Assembly: GCF_014831675.1 (NCBI RefSeq)
Contig: NZ_VJXY01000016.1
Coordinates: forward strand, 1 to 64,000
Direction: 5' to 3'
Length of the DNA stretch: 64,000 bases
Origin: Komarekiella delphini-convector SJRDD-AB1
GTDB taxonomy: Bacteria; Cyanobacteriota; Cyanobacteriia; Cyanobacteriales; Nostocaceae
Made by a program: the position numbers and the translations under genes
Notes under the pieces: model-generated
Seen by the model: only the letters and a program-made list of their open reading frames with translations
What the model was told of the DNA's origin: nothing
Databases searched by the model: none
In this document: piece after piece, positions 9,153 through 16,893 of the stretch
Layout of the letters: every line of letters begins with the position of its first letter
Numbering within the stretch: position 1 is the first letter of the stretch

Positions 9153-9221
9153 ATATAAAGTCAATTCGGGAGGCAATTGATTTGCCTGCTAGCAGCACCT
9201 TAAAAGAAGGGAGGCTAATCC

Positions 9222-10169
9222 GTGGCGCAGTTTCAAATTGAATGTGTAGAGTCTAGTACTGAAGAAAGTCGGAGCCATTACAGTAAGTTTATTCTGGAAC
9301 CTCTGGAGCGTGGTCAAGGAACAACTGTTGGTAACGCACTGCGGCGGGTTTTACTATCTAATTTAGAGGGTACAGCAGTCACAGCAGTGCGGATTGCAGG
9401 CGTTTCCCATGAGTTTGCCACAGTTCCGGGCGTGCGGGAAGATGTGCTGGAAATCCTCATGAAAATGAAGGAAGTCATTCTTAAAAGCTATTCTTCTCAA
9501 CCTCAGATTGGTCGGTTGCTCGTTAACGGCCCAGCAACTGTTACTGCGGCACATTTTGATTTGCCCAGTGAAGTAGAAGTCATTGATCCGACCCAGTATG
9601 TAGCCACCCTAGCTGAGGGAGGCAAGCTGGAAATGGAGTTTCGGATTGAGAAAGGTAAAGGGTATCGCACTGTAGAGCGAGGACGTGAAGAAGCCACATC
9701 GTTGGACTTTCTCCAAATTGACTCAGTGTTTATGCCTGTGCGGAAAGTCAACTATAGTGTCGAAGAAGCCCGATTGGATGGCTCAATCACAAAAGACCGA
9801 CTGCTGTTAGAAGTTTGGACTAATGGTAGTCTCTCTCCCCAAGAAGCACTATCCTCTGCTGCTGGCATTTTGGTAGATTTATTCAATCCATTGAAAGATA
9901 TCTCCCTAGAACCAACAGATACAGGTTCAGACATTCCAGATGATCCAACTGCTCAGATTCCTATCGAAGAGTTACAACTTTCTGTGCGGGCTTATAACTG
10001 TCTTAAACGAGCACAAGTTAACTCTGTAGCAGATTTGTTGGATTACACCCAAGAAGACCTCTTAGAAATTAAGAACTTTGGTCAGAAATCAGCGGAAGAA
10101 GTGGTTGAAGCTTTGCAGCGACGCTTAGGCATTACCCTACCGCAGGAAAGAGGTTCTAAACACCCTTAA
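9222..10169 (+). CDS. rpoA: DNA-directed RNA polymerase subunit alpha (GTG start)
   Basis: The 315-residue product is the alpha subunit, which dimerises to nucleate RNA polymerase assembly. The N-terminal domain shows FILEPLERGQGTTVGNALRR and VPGVREDVLEILMKMKEV. After an acidic linker (around residues 225-245, DTGSDIPDDPTAQIP), the C-terminal domain has the helix-hairpin-helix LLDYTQEDLLEIKNFGQKSA that contacts UP elements and activators. Start is GTG 9222 with a strong GAAGGGAGG (9207-9215). An open frame crossing this start (8954-9241) has no family resemblance. Confidence 0.98.
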   Translation: MAQFQIECVESSTEESRSHYSKFILEPLERGQGTTVGNALRRVLLSNLEGTAVTAVRIAGVSHEFATVPGVREDVLEILMKMKEVILKSYSSQPQIGRLLVNGPATVTAAHFDLPSEVEVIDPTQYVATLAEGGKLEMEFRIEKGKGYRTVERGREEATSLDFLQIDSVFMPVRKVNYSVEEARLDGSITKDRLLLEVWTNGSLSPQEALSSAAGILVDLFNPLKDISLEPTDTGSDIPDDPTAQIPIEELQLSVRAYNCLKRAQVNSVADLLDYTQEDLLEIKNFGQKSAEEVVEALQRRLGITLPQERGSKHP

Positions 10170-10204
10170 TTAAAAACCGTTCGTACATTCAATAGTGCAT
10201 AATT

Positions 10205-10555
10205 ATGCGTCACCGTTGTCGCGTCAAGAAACTTAGTAAACCAACCGATCAGCGCCGTGCTTTGCTGCGATCGCTCGCTACCGAGCTGATCCGTCATGGT
10301 CGGATCACTACTACTTTGGTTAGAGCTAAAGTTCTACGAAGTGAAGTAGACAAAATGATTACCTTAGCCAAAGACGGTTCTTTGGCAGCACGCCGGGAAG
10401 CCCTTGGCTATATATTTGACAAACAACTAGTTCACGCTTTGTTTGAGCAAGCTCCCACTCGATATGGTAATCGTCAAGGAGGTTATACCCGCATCCTGCA
10501 TACCGTACCGCGTCGCGGCGATAATGCTCAGATGGCAATTATTGAACTGGTCTAA
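10205..10555 (+). CDS. rplQ: 50S ribosomal protein L17
   Basis: The 116-residue product is L17, which lies near the tunnel exit. Seen: [20 protein letters not shown], the signature [20 protein letters not shown] and [20 protein letters not shown]. It follows rpoA by 35 bp, the usual order in bacteria, and is followed by a repeat-bearing spacer before truA. Confidence 0.98.
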   Translation: MRHRCRVKKLSKPTDQRRALLRSLATELIRHGRITTTLVRAKVLRSEVDKMITLAKDGSLAARREALGYIFDKQLVHALFEQAPTRYGNRQGGYTRILHTVPRRGDNAQMAIIELV

Positions 10556-10751
10556 TCATAGTTTTGGATTTTAGTCATTATTCATTAGTCAGCGGTCTAG
10601 GATCTTCGACAAATGACAAAGCGCAAAGTCTGTAGCAAGATCCCGCAGGGTGTGCCGGAAATCGGCGAACAGACGCCAGATCGCACAAGTCGGAAAACCC
10701 GCCCAAGCGACTGGCTCAACTTTGTAAAAGATGACAAAAGACGAAATTTGT
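10556..10751 (+). repeat. rplQ-truA spacer with repeat copy C
   Basis: STRR-like ATTAGTCATTATTCATTAGTC (about 10570-10590) precedes the shared 16-mer CAAAGCGCAAAGTCTG (10617-10632). The central part is longer and different from copies A and B (about 10633-10714). It then closes with CTCAACTTTGTAAAAGA (about 10715-10731), matching the right end of the family. The repeat ends about 20 nt before the truA start. Confidence 0.7.
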
Positions 10752-11600
10752 ATGTTAGAAAGTCACCAGCCTCCACCGACTCACCGAGTAGCCCTGGTAA
10801 TCCAATACCTGGGCACTCACTTTCATGGCTGGCAAAGGCAAAAGCAGCAGCGCACTGTTCAGGAAGAAATTGAAGCAGCGATCGCGAAAATTCTTGGATA
10901 CCATGTCCCATTGCACGGTGCAGGACGTACCGATGCTGGAGTTCACGCCGCTGCTCAAATAGCCCATTTTGATGCGACAGGTTTAATCCCACCTCATAAA
11001 TGGGCAACAATTCTTAACAGCTATCTGCCTCAAGATATATTAATAAGGGCTTCAGCAAGTGTAGATAATCGTTGGCATGCTCGCTTTAATGCAGCCTATC
11101 GACGGTATCGCTACACCATATACACTGAAGATCTACCGAACTTGTTCGTACAACCCTTCAGTTGGCATTATTATTATGATCCCTTGGATGAAGCCTTAAT
11201 CCAAGCTGCCCTCAAACCGTTAATGGGAAAACATCATTTGGCTGCTTTTCATCGTGCAGGATCAAAGCGATCGCATTCCTGGGTAGAGGTACAAGCAGCA
11301 GAATGTTGTCGTAGTGGGTCATTTATCCATATAGAAATACAGGCAGATGGATTTTTGTATGGCATGGTGAGGTTATTGGTAGGGATGCTGGCACAAGTAG
11401 GCTCTGGTAAGCGATCGCTTACCAGCTTCACAGAACTCTGGAAAGAACAACGCCGGGAAGAAGTGAAACACGCTGCGCCTCCCCAAGGCTTGTGCTTATT
11501 ACGCGTCGGCTATCCAGATTTTCCCTTTCCAAAAGAGATTTGGTACGAAACCCTGCCAAAGTTGGTTATTAGTCAAGAGTCGTTAGTCATTGGTCATTAG
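10752..11600 (+). CDS. truA: tRNA pseudouridine(38-40) synthase TruA
   Basis: The 282-residue product converts U38-U40 in the tRNA anticodon arm to pseudouridine. Seen: VALVIQYLGTHFHGWQRQ, the catalytic-Asp motif GAGRTDAGVHAAAQIAHFDA, RHARFNAAYRRYRYTIYT-type sequence (WHARFNAAYRRYRYTIY) and DGFLYGMVRLLVGMLAQVG. ATG 10752 is preferred; an upstream ATG at 10731 adds seven residues that lie in repeat DNA. The last ~12 residues (LVISQESLVIGH) are encoded by the TAGTCATTGGTCATTAG repeat, so the C-terminus is repeat-derived. Confidence 0.95.
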   Translation: MLESHQPPPTHRVALVIQYLGTHFHGWQRQKQQRTVQEEIEAAIAKILGYHVPLHGAGRTDAGVHAAAQIAHFDATGLIPPHKWATILNSYLPQDILIRASASVDNRWHARFNAAYRRYRYTIYTEDLPNLFVQPFSWHYYYDPLDEALIQAALKPLMGKHHLAAFHRAGSKRSHSWVEVQAAECCRSGSFIHIEIQADGFLYGMVRLLVGMLAQVGSGKRSLTSFTELWKEQRREEVKHAAPPQGLCLLRVGYPDFPFPKEIWYETLPKLVISQESLVIGH

Positions 11601-11699
11601 TAACGACAAATGACCAATGATTAACGAAAAACAGAGAAGTCTGAGCATCGGCTTCGGTATTCGGAACTTCAAAGACAAAGTGACAAAGGACAAACAACA
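11565..11699 (+). repeat. truA-rplM repeat block (copy D)
   Basis: The block starts inside the truA 3' end (GTTATTAGTCAAGAGTCG, then TTAGTCATTGGTCATTAG) and includes TTAGTAACGACAAATGACC. It continues into a diverged hairpin, GAAGTCTGAGCATCGG ... TATTCGGAACTTC (11636-11670). It ends with AAAGACAAAGTGACAAAGGAC just before the rplM ATG. The arrangement (repeat, hairpin, CAAAGGACAAA purine run, start codon) mirrors copies A-C. Confidence 0.65.
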
Positions 11700-12155
11700 A
11701 TGAATAAAACATACCTTCCTCCTCAAGAATCCCTTGAGCGTGAGTGGTACGTAGTAGATGCTACTGACCAACGCCTTGGTCGTCTCGCCAGCGAAATCGC
11801 CCAGATCCTCAGAGGCAAAAAGAAAGCCGAATATACTCCTCACCTAGACACAGGTGACTTTGTTATCGTCGTCAATGCTGAAAAAATAGCAATTACAGGT
11901 AAAAAGCGCACCCAAAAGATTTATCGTCGCCACTCTGGTCGTCCTGGCGGAATGAAAACAGAAACCTTTGCCAAGCTGCAACAGCGCCTACCAGAAAGGA
12001 TAGTAGAAGTCGCTGTTAAAGGTATGCTACCCAAAAATAGCCTGGGTAGACAGTTGTTCACCAAACTAAAAGTCTACGCTGGGCCCACTCATCCCCACGA
12101 AGCTCAAAAACCTAAAGAACTCAAAGTTAGTACAATTCCTGGAGCAGAAAATTAA
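11700..12155 (+). CDS. rplM: 50S ribosomal protein L13
   Basis: The 151-residue product is L13, one of the first proteins to bind 23S rRNA. Seen: [40 protein letters not shown] and the signature [20 protein letters not shown]. Its TAA overlaps the rpsI ATG by one base (12155), the usual coupled L13-S9 pair. Confidence 0.98.
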   Translation: MNKTYLPPQESLEREWYVVDATDQRLGRLASEIAQILRGKKKAEYTPHLDTGDFVIVVNAEKIAITGKKRTQKIYRRHSGRPGGMKTETFAKLQQRLPERIVEVAVKGMLPKNSLGRQLFTKLKVYAGPTHPHEAQKPKELKVSTIPGAEN

Positions 12156-12571
12156 TGGTAGTAGCAGACGCTAATAGCGGTCGCGCCGTTTACTGGGGAA
12201 CTGGTCGTCGCAAGTCCGCAGTCGCAAGGGTACGCTTGATTCCCGGTAACGGTCAACTGACTGTGAATGGGAAGGATGGAACCTTATATTTCCAATTCAA
12301 CGCCAATTACCTTGGTGTCATCAAAGCACCTCTAGAAACTCTGGGACTGGAAAACGAATATGACATTTTAGTTAAAGCTGAAGGTGGTGGCTTGACCGGT
12401 CAGGCTGATTCCATTCGCTTGGGAGTTGCTCGTGCGTTGTGTCAACTAGATCCAGAAAACCGCTCACCTTTGAAGACGGAAGGCTATTTGACTCGTGATC
12501 CCAGGGCAAAAGAGCGGAAAAAATATGGTTTGCACAAAGCCCGGAAAGCACCTCAGTACTCCAAGCGTTAA
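12155..12571 (+). CDS. rpsI: 30S ribosomal protein S9
   Basis: The 138-residue product is S9, whose C-terminal tail reaches the P-site tRNA anticodon. Seen: [20 protein letters not shown], the signature [20 protein letters not shown] and the tail [20 protein letters not shown] ending in the conserved Ser-Lys-Arg. It begins at ATG 12155 inside the rplM stop. Confidence 0.98.
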   Translation: MVVADANSGRAVYWGTGRRKSAVARVRLIPGNGQLTVNGKDGTLYFQFNANYLGVIKAPLETLGLENEYDILVKAEGGGLTGQADSIRLGVARALCQLDPENRSPLKTEGYLTRDPRAKERKKYGLHKARKAPQYSKR

Positions 12572-12768
12572 ACGATTGGGGATTAGGAATTGGGTACTGG
12601 GGATTGGGAAGAAGTTTGAAGAATTTCAATCTGCATTCCGAGCGCCCATTCACCCTTTGGGTGATGCCTCCGCCACGCCTTCGCAGCGCTGTCTCACCAA
12701 TACCTAATCCCTAGTCTTGATTGAAAGCTGAAAGTTATAATTTATATAGATTCACCACACAAGGAAAA
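12572..12768 (+). repeat. rpsI-rpmE spacer with G-rich tandem repeats
   Basis: A purine-rich run GGGGATTAGGAATTGGGTAC and GGGGATTGGGAAG (about 12577-12610) is mirrored by ACCAATACCTAATCCCTAG (about 12697-12715), giving an inverted-repeat pair around GAGCGCCCATTCACCC and a GCCTTCGCAGCGC palindrome. This is the same family as the rpsC-rplP spacer. No gene is seen. Confidence 0.65.
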
Positions 12769-13011
12769 ATGGCTAAATCTGATATTCATCCCAAGTGGTA
12801 TCCAGAAGCTAAAGTTTACTGCAACGGTCAAGTTGTGATGACTGTTGGCTCTACCAAGCCAGAATTGCATGTAGATGTTTGGTCTGGAAATCATCCCTTT
12901 TATACTGGTACTCAGAAGATTATTGACACTGAGGGTCGAGTAGAGCGCTTCCTCCGCAAATATGGTATGAGCAGCACTCAAACATCTGGCGACGACCAAA
13001 AGAAAAAGTAG
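12769..13011 (+). CDS. rpmE: 50S ribosomal protein L31
   Basis: The 80-residue product is L31, which bridges the central protuberance and the 30S head. Seen: MAKSDIHPKWYPEAKVYCNG, ELHVDVWSGNHPFYTGTQKI and VERFLRKYGM. ATG 12769 with AAGGA just upstream is chosen over an in-frame TTG at 12721. Only one Cys (residue 18) remains of the four zinc ligands found in C+ L31, so this is a zinc-free C- form. Confidence 0.96.
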   Translation: MAKSDIHPKWYPEAKVYCNGQVVMTVGSTKPELHVDVWSGNHPFYTGTQKIIDTEGRVERFLRKYGMSSTQTSGDDQKKK

Positions 13012-13111
13012 CGGGTTGGCTCTGCTGTTAACGACGGCCCTGCATCAGCTGGGTCGATTGTCATTTAATGCTCGAGCCAACTTGTTATTTTAAGGAGCGA
13101 TCGCATTTGTC

Positions 13112-14212
13112 ATGGCTGAAACATACCTGCTGGAGAAACTCAAATCCGTTGAACAAACCTTTAATGAATTGACTCGTCGGCTTGGCGACCCTGATACTGC
13201 TAAAAACCCTGATGAGTATCAACAAATCGCCAAGTCTCGTTCTTCATTGGAAGAGGTAGTAAATGCCTATGAAACTTGGAAAACTACCCAGGAAGACTTG
13301 ATAGGAGCACGTCAGGTTTATAAAGAAGCTGCCAGCGACCCAGAGTTGCAAGAAATGGCAGCAATGGAAGTAGATGAACTTGAGCAAAAGCTGGAACATC
13401 TAGAGACTCATTTGAAAGTCTTGCTATTACCCCGCGATCCCAATGATGAGAAGAATATCATGTTGGAAATTCGCGCTGGTACGGGTGGAGATGAAGCCAG
13501 TATTTGGGCTGGCGATTTGATGCGGATGTACACTCGTTATGCTCAAACTCAAGGTTGGAAAGTTTCCTTGGTGAGCGAATCTCTAGGTGAAATGGGCGGT
13601 TGGAAAGAGGTCATACTGGAAATTAAAGGTGATAACGTTTATAGCCAACTAAAGTTTGAGGCTGGAGTGCATCGTGTGCAGCGTGTGCCGACAACTGAAG
13701 CTGGGGGACGGGTTCACACCTCTACAGCTACAGTGGCAATTATGCCAGAGGTGGATGATGTGGAAATCCACATTGATCCCAAGGATATTGAAATGACCAC
13801 AGCTCGTTCTGGTGGTGCTGGTGGACAAAACGTCAACAAGGTAGAAACAGCCGTTGACTTGATGCACAAACCTACAGGAATACGTATTTTCTGTACGGAA
13901 GAACGCAGCCAGTTGCAGAACAAAGAACGAGCGATGCAAATTCTGCGAGCAAAGTTGTATGACATCAAGTTAAGCGAACAACAAGAAGCTGTTACTTCCA
14001 TGCGGCGATCGCAGGTTGGTACAGGGTCGCGATCAGAAAAAATTCGCACATACAACTATAAAGATAACCGCGTTACTGACCACCGCTTAGGTCAAAACTA
14101 TTCTCTTAACCCTGTCTTAGAAGGCGACTTAGAAACAGTTATCCAATCTTGTATATCTCAAGATCAGCAGGAGCGTTTAGCAGAGTTAGCGACTTCCGGT
14201 GCTGCTAATTAA
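13112..14212 (+). CDS. prfA: Peptide chain release factor 1
   Basis: The 366-residue product is RF1, which ends translation at UAA and UAG. The N-terminal coiled coil is followed by the core with [20 protein letters not shown]. The catalytic GGQ loop ([18 protein letters not shown]) is near residue 235, and [20 protein letters not shown], then DNRVTDHR, lies near the C-terminus. AAGGAGCGATCGC (13093-13105) gives a Shine-Dalgarno fused to a HIP1 octamer. prfA closes the translation block. Confidence 0.97.
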   Translation: MAETYLLEKLKSVEQTFNELTRRLGDPDTAKNPDEYQQIAKSRSSLEEVVNAYETWKTTQEDLIGARQVYKEAASDPELQEMAAMEVDELEQKLEHLETHLKVLLLPRDPNDEKNIMLEIRAGTGGDEASIWAGDLMRMYTRYAQTQGWKVSLVSESLGEMGGWKEVILEIKGDNVYSQLKFEAGVHRVQRVPTTEAGGRVHTSTATVAIMPEVDDVEIHIDPKDIEMTTARSGGAGGQNVNKVETAVDLMHKPTGIRIFCTEERSQLQNKERAMQILRAKLYDIKLSEQQEAVTSMRRSQVGTGSRSEKIRTYNYKDNRVTDHRLGQNYSLNPVLEGDLETVIQSCISQDQQERLAELATSGAAN

Positions 14213-14221
14213 TTGTCACTA

Positions 14222-14668
14222 TTAAACTACTTGAAAAACCGCTTGTCGTTCTGTTGCATTCAACATACGCAAGTGGTTTTCTAATTTAGTATCGAGTGTA
14301 TTTTCTATTTCACTAGGATAGTTATAGTAGGCAAATTCGTACTGCATGAGGTGATTTAACTTCGCCCATTCTTTTAAATTTTGGCAACAATAAATTAAAT
14401 TTTCTACTTCCCTTCGCCAACGCGCAAAAATCCGGTAGCTGAAAAAGCTGCTGCACACGTTACATTTTGCATCCCAGAAAGAAATACATACCTGATGCTT
14501 CAGGTGATGGATTTTTTTGATTTGCTTAACATCGTAACCTTTCGCTTTCAGGGCTTCTTTGGCTTCTGATTTAGAAATATCCCACTGTTCTGGTTTAATT
14601 TTATTAGCGGCTATGAGATTTCTACCTTTGCGGCGATATTGATTAGTTTTGTGTAGCTTGCGAAACAT
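14222..14668 (-). CDS. Hypothetical protein, 148 aa, family not recognised
   Basis: The product is basic and aromatic-rich, with Lys/Arg patches at the N-terminus (MFRKLHKTNQYRRKGRNLIA). It has two closely spaced cysteines (CISFWDAKCNVCSSFF, residues about 62-76), which could be a metal or structural site, and a C-terminal helical half. No signal peptide or membrane segment is visible. It points toward prfA and ends 10 bp from it. ATG 14668 has AAGGTGCATC-type purines upstream. I do not recognise a family; it may be lineage-specific to filamentous cyanobacteria. Confidence 0.6.
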   Translation of the reverse strand: MFRKLHKTNQYRRKGRNLIAANKIKPEQWDISKSEAKEALKAKGYDVKQIKKIHHLKHQVCISFWDAKCNVCSSFFSYRIFARWRREVENLIYCCQNLKEWAKLNHLMQYEFAYYNYPSEIENTLDTKLENHLRMLNATERQAVFQVV

Positions 14669-14788
14669 GATGCACCTTCGATATTATTTGTTCGCAGCAA
14701 TAACTAGCTACTAGCTGAGCCGCCGTAGCAAACTAATAGGCTAAAAATGGCTGCGATCGCCTACTTATAAAATTATTACTGTAGTTGT

Positions 14789-14877
14789 CATCTTAAAACT
14801 TAAGATGATTAGTTTAGTACTAAAACATAAGGCTGTCAATATAAAAGTAAACTTGTAGTATTGAAAGTAAACTTGTA
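14789..14877 (+). promoter_or_regulatory. Candidate operator: palindrome plus 14-bp direct repeats 20 bp apart
   Basis: CATCTTAA (14789-14796) and TTAAGATG (14800-14807) form a perfect inverted repeat with a 3-bp centre. Downstream, AAAGTAAACTTGTA occurs exactly twice, at 14844-14857 and 14864-14877, a 20-bp period that puts both copies on one face of the helix. The pair ends 25 bp before the start of the XRE-type regulator gene. Autoregulation by that protein is an inference. Confidence 0.5.
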
Positions 14878-14902
14878 AATACGTTGGCTAGCTAAACAAG
14901 TA

Positions 14903-15265
14903 GTGAATATCGAAAGCAGAAAAAAACTGATTGAAATCATTAAACTGGCTCGTGGTTCAATGAGTCAGCGATCGTTTGGTAAGCTTTTGGGAGTTTCTGC
15001 TACTGCTGTTCAGATGTGGGAAAAAGGTGTGAAAATACCAGATACGGAAAATTTGGCTCAAATCGCATCAAGAGCAGGCTACACAATGGAAGAGTTACTT
15101 AGTTGCTTGGATGGCAAACCAATTCCAGAAACCTCAGACTTAAGTTTGATTCTCAGACAAATTCAGCACATGCCTCTGAGCCAAGTAGCTCAAATCGTTC
15201 AAGCTGCGGCAGATAGGTTAGCCGCTGTTGCTGAAGCATCTGGGGATGAAGCCAAAGCAAGTTGA
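14903..15265 (+). CDS. XRE-family helix-turn-helix transcriptional regulator
   Basis: The 120-residue product has an N-terminal Cro/CI-type HTH (residues about 8-62): MSQRSFGKLLGVSATAVQMW, then EKGVKIPDTENLAQIASRAG. A short C-terminal part is rich in Ala/Gln (VAQIVQAAADRLAAVAEASG) and may be helical, for dimerisation. The start is GTG 14903. The gene lies 22 bp before the broken DUF2887 gene, in the same direction, and behind paired direct repeats. Its targets are unknown. The recognition helix is intact, so the protein is probably functional. Confidence 0.85.
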   Translation: MNIESRKKLIEIIKLARGSMSQRSFGKLLGVSATAVQMWEKGVKIPDTENLAQIASRAGYTMEELLSCLDGKPIPETSDLSLILRQIQHMPLSQVAQIVQAAADRLAAVAEASGDEAKAS

Positions 15266-15287
15266 ATTAGAAAATTGATAAAAATTA

Positions 15288-16494
15288 GTGAAAACAAATA
15301 GCGTTTTTTATCGGCTGTTTCAAGAATTTCCTAGCATCTTTTTTGAACTCATTGGCAAATCTTCAGAAGCAGCTAACGTTTATCAGTTTTCATCAGTTGA
15401 AATCAAACAAACAGCGTTAAGAATTGATGGTACTTTTCTTCCTACACAAACAGACGACAACCCAATTTACTTTGTTGAAGTACAGTTTCAAGCAGATAGA
15501 GAAATTTACTCACGACTATTTGCAGAAATCTGTTTATACCTCCGTCAGAATTAACCACAGAATAACTGGGCTGCTGTAATTTTATACCCAAGCCGAAGTA
15601 TAGACATAGGAAAAATCAAACACTATCGTGAGTTCTTTGCTAGCCAGCGAGTCAGATGTATTTATCTGGATGAATTAGGTGAAGCTACATCGCTACCAAT
15701 TGGTATTGCAACTCTCAAATTAGTAATTGCATCTGAAGATACGGCAATTACACAAGTAAGGGATTTAATAGAACTAGAGAAGAGATTAACTCGCAACTGC
15801 AACAGCAGCAATTATTACGATTAATTGAGACAATTTTGGTTTATAAGTTTCCAACGATGAGTAGGAAGGAAATAGAGATAATGTTTGGATTAAGCGAGTT
15901 GAAACAAACGCGAGTTTATCAAGAAGCCTTAGAGGATGTTTGAAAAGTTTTCTTGTTGATAGCAAAACGTTCTAGATCCCCCTAAATCCCCCTTAAAAAG
16001 GGGGACTTTAATTCCGGTTTCCCCCCTTTTTAAGGGGAGCCAGCGCGGTCTTCTCCCAAAGGGAGAGGCTAGCGCCAAGGGGGTTTCCACGCCACTCCCC
16101 ACAACGGATAGCGCAGCGTAAAGCCTTCTGTTCGAGAGGCTTCGCCTTAAGCGAAGCCATGCCGCAGGCTTTACGGCATGGCTTCTCTACTTTGAGGCTG
16201 CGCCAACGCTGAGAGCGAGTCTTGTCTGCGACACGCTGCGCGAACGAGCGTCGGGAACCTCCGCAAGGGGGTGGCTCCCCATGAGCGACTGGCGTGGGCT
16301 AGGGGGGATCAACAAGTGCCTAAAATCACAGGTAACTACTTTTCAAACAACCTCTTAGAAGAAGGTGAGGTATAGGCAAGTTAAAAGCAGTAATGCCAAT
16401 GTTAGCGGCAGGGTTAACTGTAGAACAGATAGCACAAGCTTTAGATTTGAGTGTTGAAGAAGTGCAGCAGGCATCACAACAGCAATCTTCGTGA
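15288..16494 (+). pseudogene. DUF2887 (Rpn/PD-(D/E)XK-type) gene, broken by stop, frameshifts and MITE
   Basis: The first 88 codons (VFYRLFQEFPSIFFELIGKS, YFVEVQFQADREIYSRLFAE) match the DUF2887 family of PD-(D/E)XK-like proteins related to Rpn recombination-promoting nucleases. The frame stops at TAA 15552-15554, but the protein sequence continues in the same frame (PQNNWAAVILYPSRSIDIGK, YREFFASQRVRCIYLDELGE). It shifts frame near 15778 (EEINSQLQQQQLLRLIETIL). A 423-bp MITE interrupts it at 15932, and the C-terminus resumes after 16355 (VMPMLAAGLTVEQIAQALDL) with a further frame error near 16375. At least four lesions make it non-functional. Confidence 0.85.
15932..16354. mobile_element. 423-bp MITE with ~18-bp terminal inverted repeats and TTA target duplication
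   Basis: The left end GAGGATGTTTGAAAAGT (15932-15948) matches the reverse complement of the right end, GAGGTTGTTTGAAAAGT, with one mismatch. Both ends are flanked by TTA (15929-15931 and 16355-16357), a 3-bp target duplication. There is no transposase frame inside. The interior holds nested palindromes: CCCCCTTAAAAAGGGGG (about 15986-16005) and ATGCCGCAGGCTTTACGGCAT (about 16158-16178). A non-autonomous element of a DDE transposon, perhaps IS5-like with TNA targets, is inferred. Confidence 0.8.
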
Positions 16495-16893
16495 TCCTGT
16501 CAGATCTCGCTCAAAATGACTATCGCAAAACATTTTGGACAAGGAATACAGGTAATATTTGGATTAAGTTGAGTCAAATAAGACGAGAGTGTGTTCACCA
16601 AGGCACATAAGAAAGCGATCGCAAAGCCAAAATACCATAGTTGTTAGTATTGGGGTTGACTGTTGCATAGATAGTACAGGTTATAAATTTTGAATATAAA
16701 AAGTCAGGCAAATGTCCCAAAATCAGTCTTAAGGTTGATGTGATAAAACTTAGATTTATGAACTAAAAACTCCGTCTCTATCTCCCCGGAATTTCCTGTA
16801 CCAAATTTGTAGTTAAATTTTGTTAAGATTAGACACGGCGTTAGCAACTTCCTCCCAACAACCATTCCCCACTCCCTACCTGAGAGAAACTTG
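16495..16893 (+). other. Gene-free stretch with a second DUF2887 C-terminal remnant
   Basis: No intact gene is seen. About 16551-16595 reads GTAATATTTGGATTAAGTTG, then AGTCAAATAAGACGAGAG. This resembles the DUF2887 segment at 15882-15916 (ATAATGTTTGGATTAAGCGA) and is probably a decayed copy of the same region. The rest (16600-16893) is A/T-rich and probably holds the promoter of the following ABC-F gene. Confidence 0.5.

Noticed and set aside
8954-9241. 95-aa open frame between rpsK and rpoA
   Set aside because: No family resemblance, overlaps the rpoA start out of frame and runs through the hairpin structures; most likely chance.
13015-13081. GTTGGCTC/GAGCCAAC pairing as a small RNA between rpmE and prfA
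   Set aside because: Only an 8-bp stem with a loop of about 50 nt; too weak to call.
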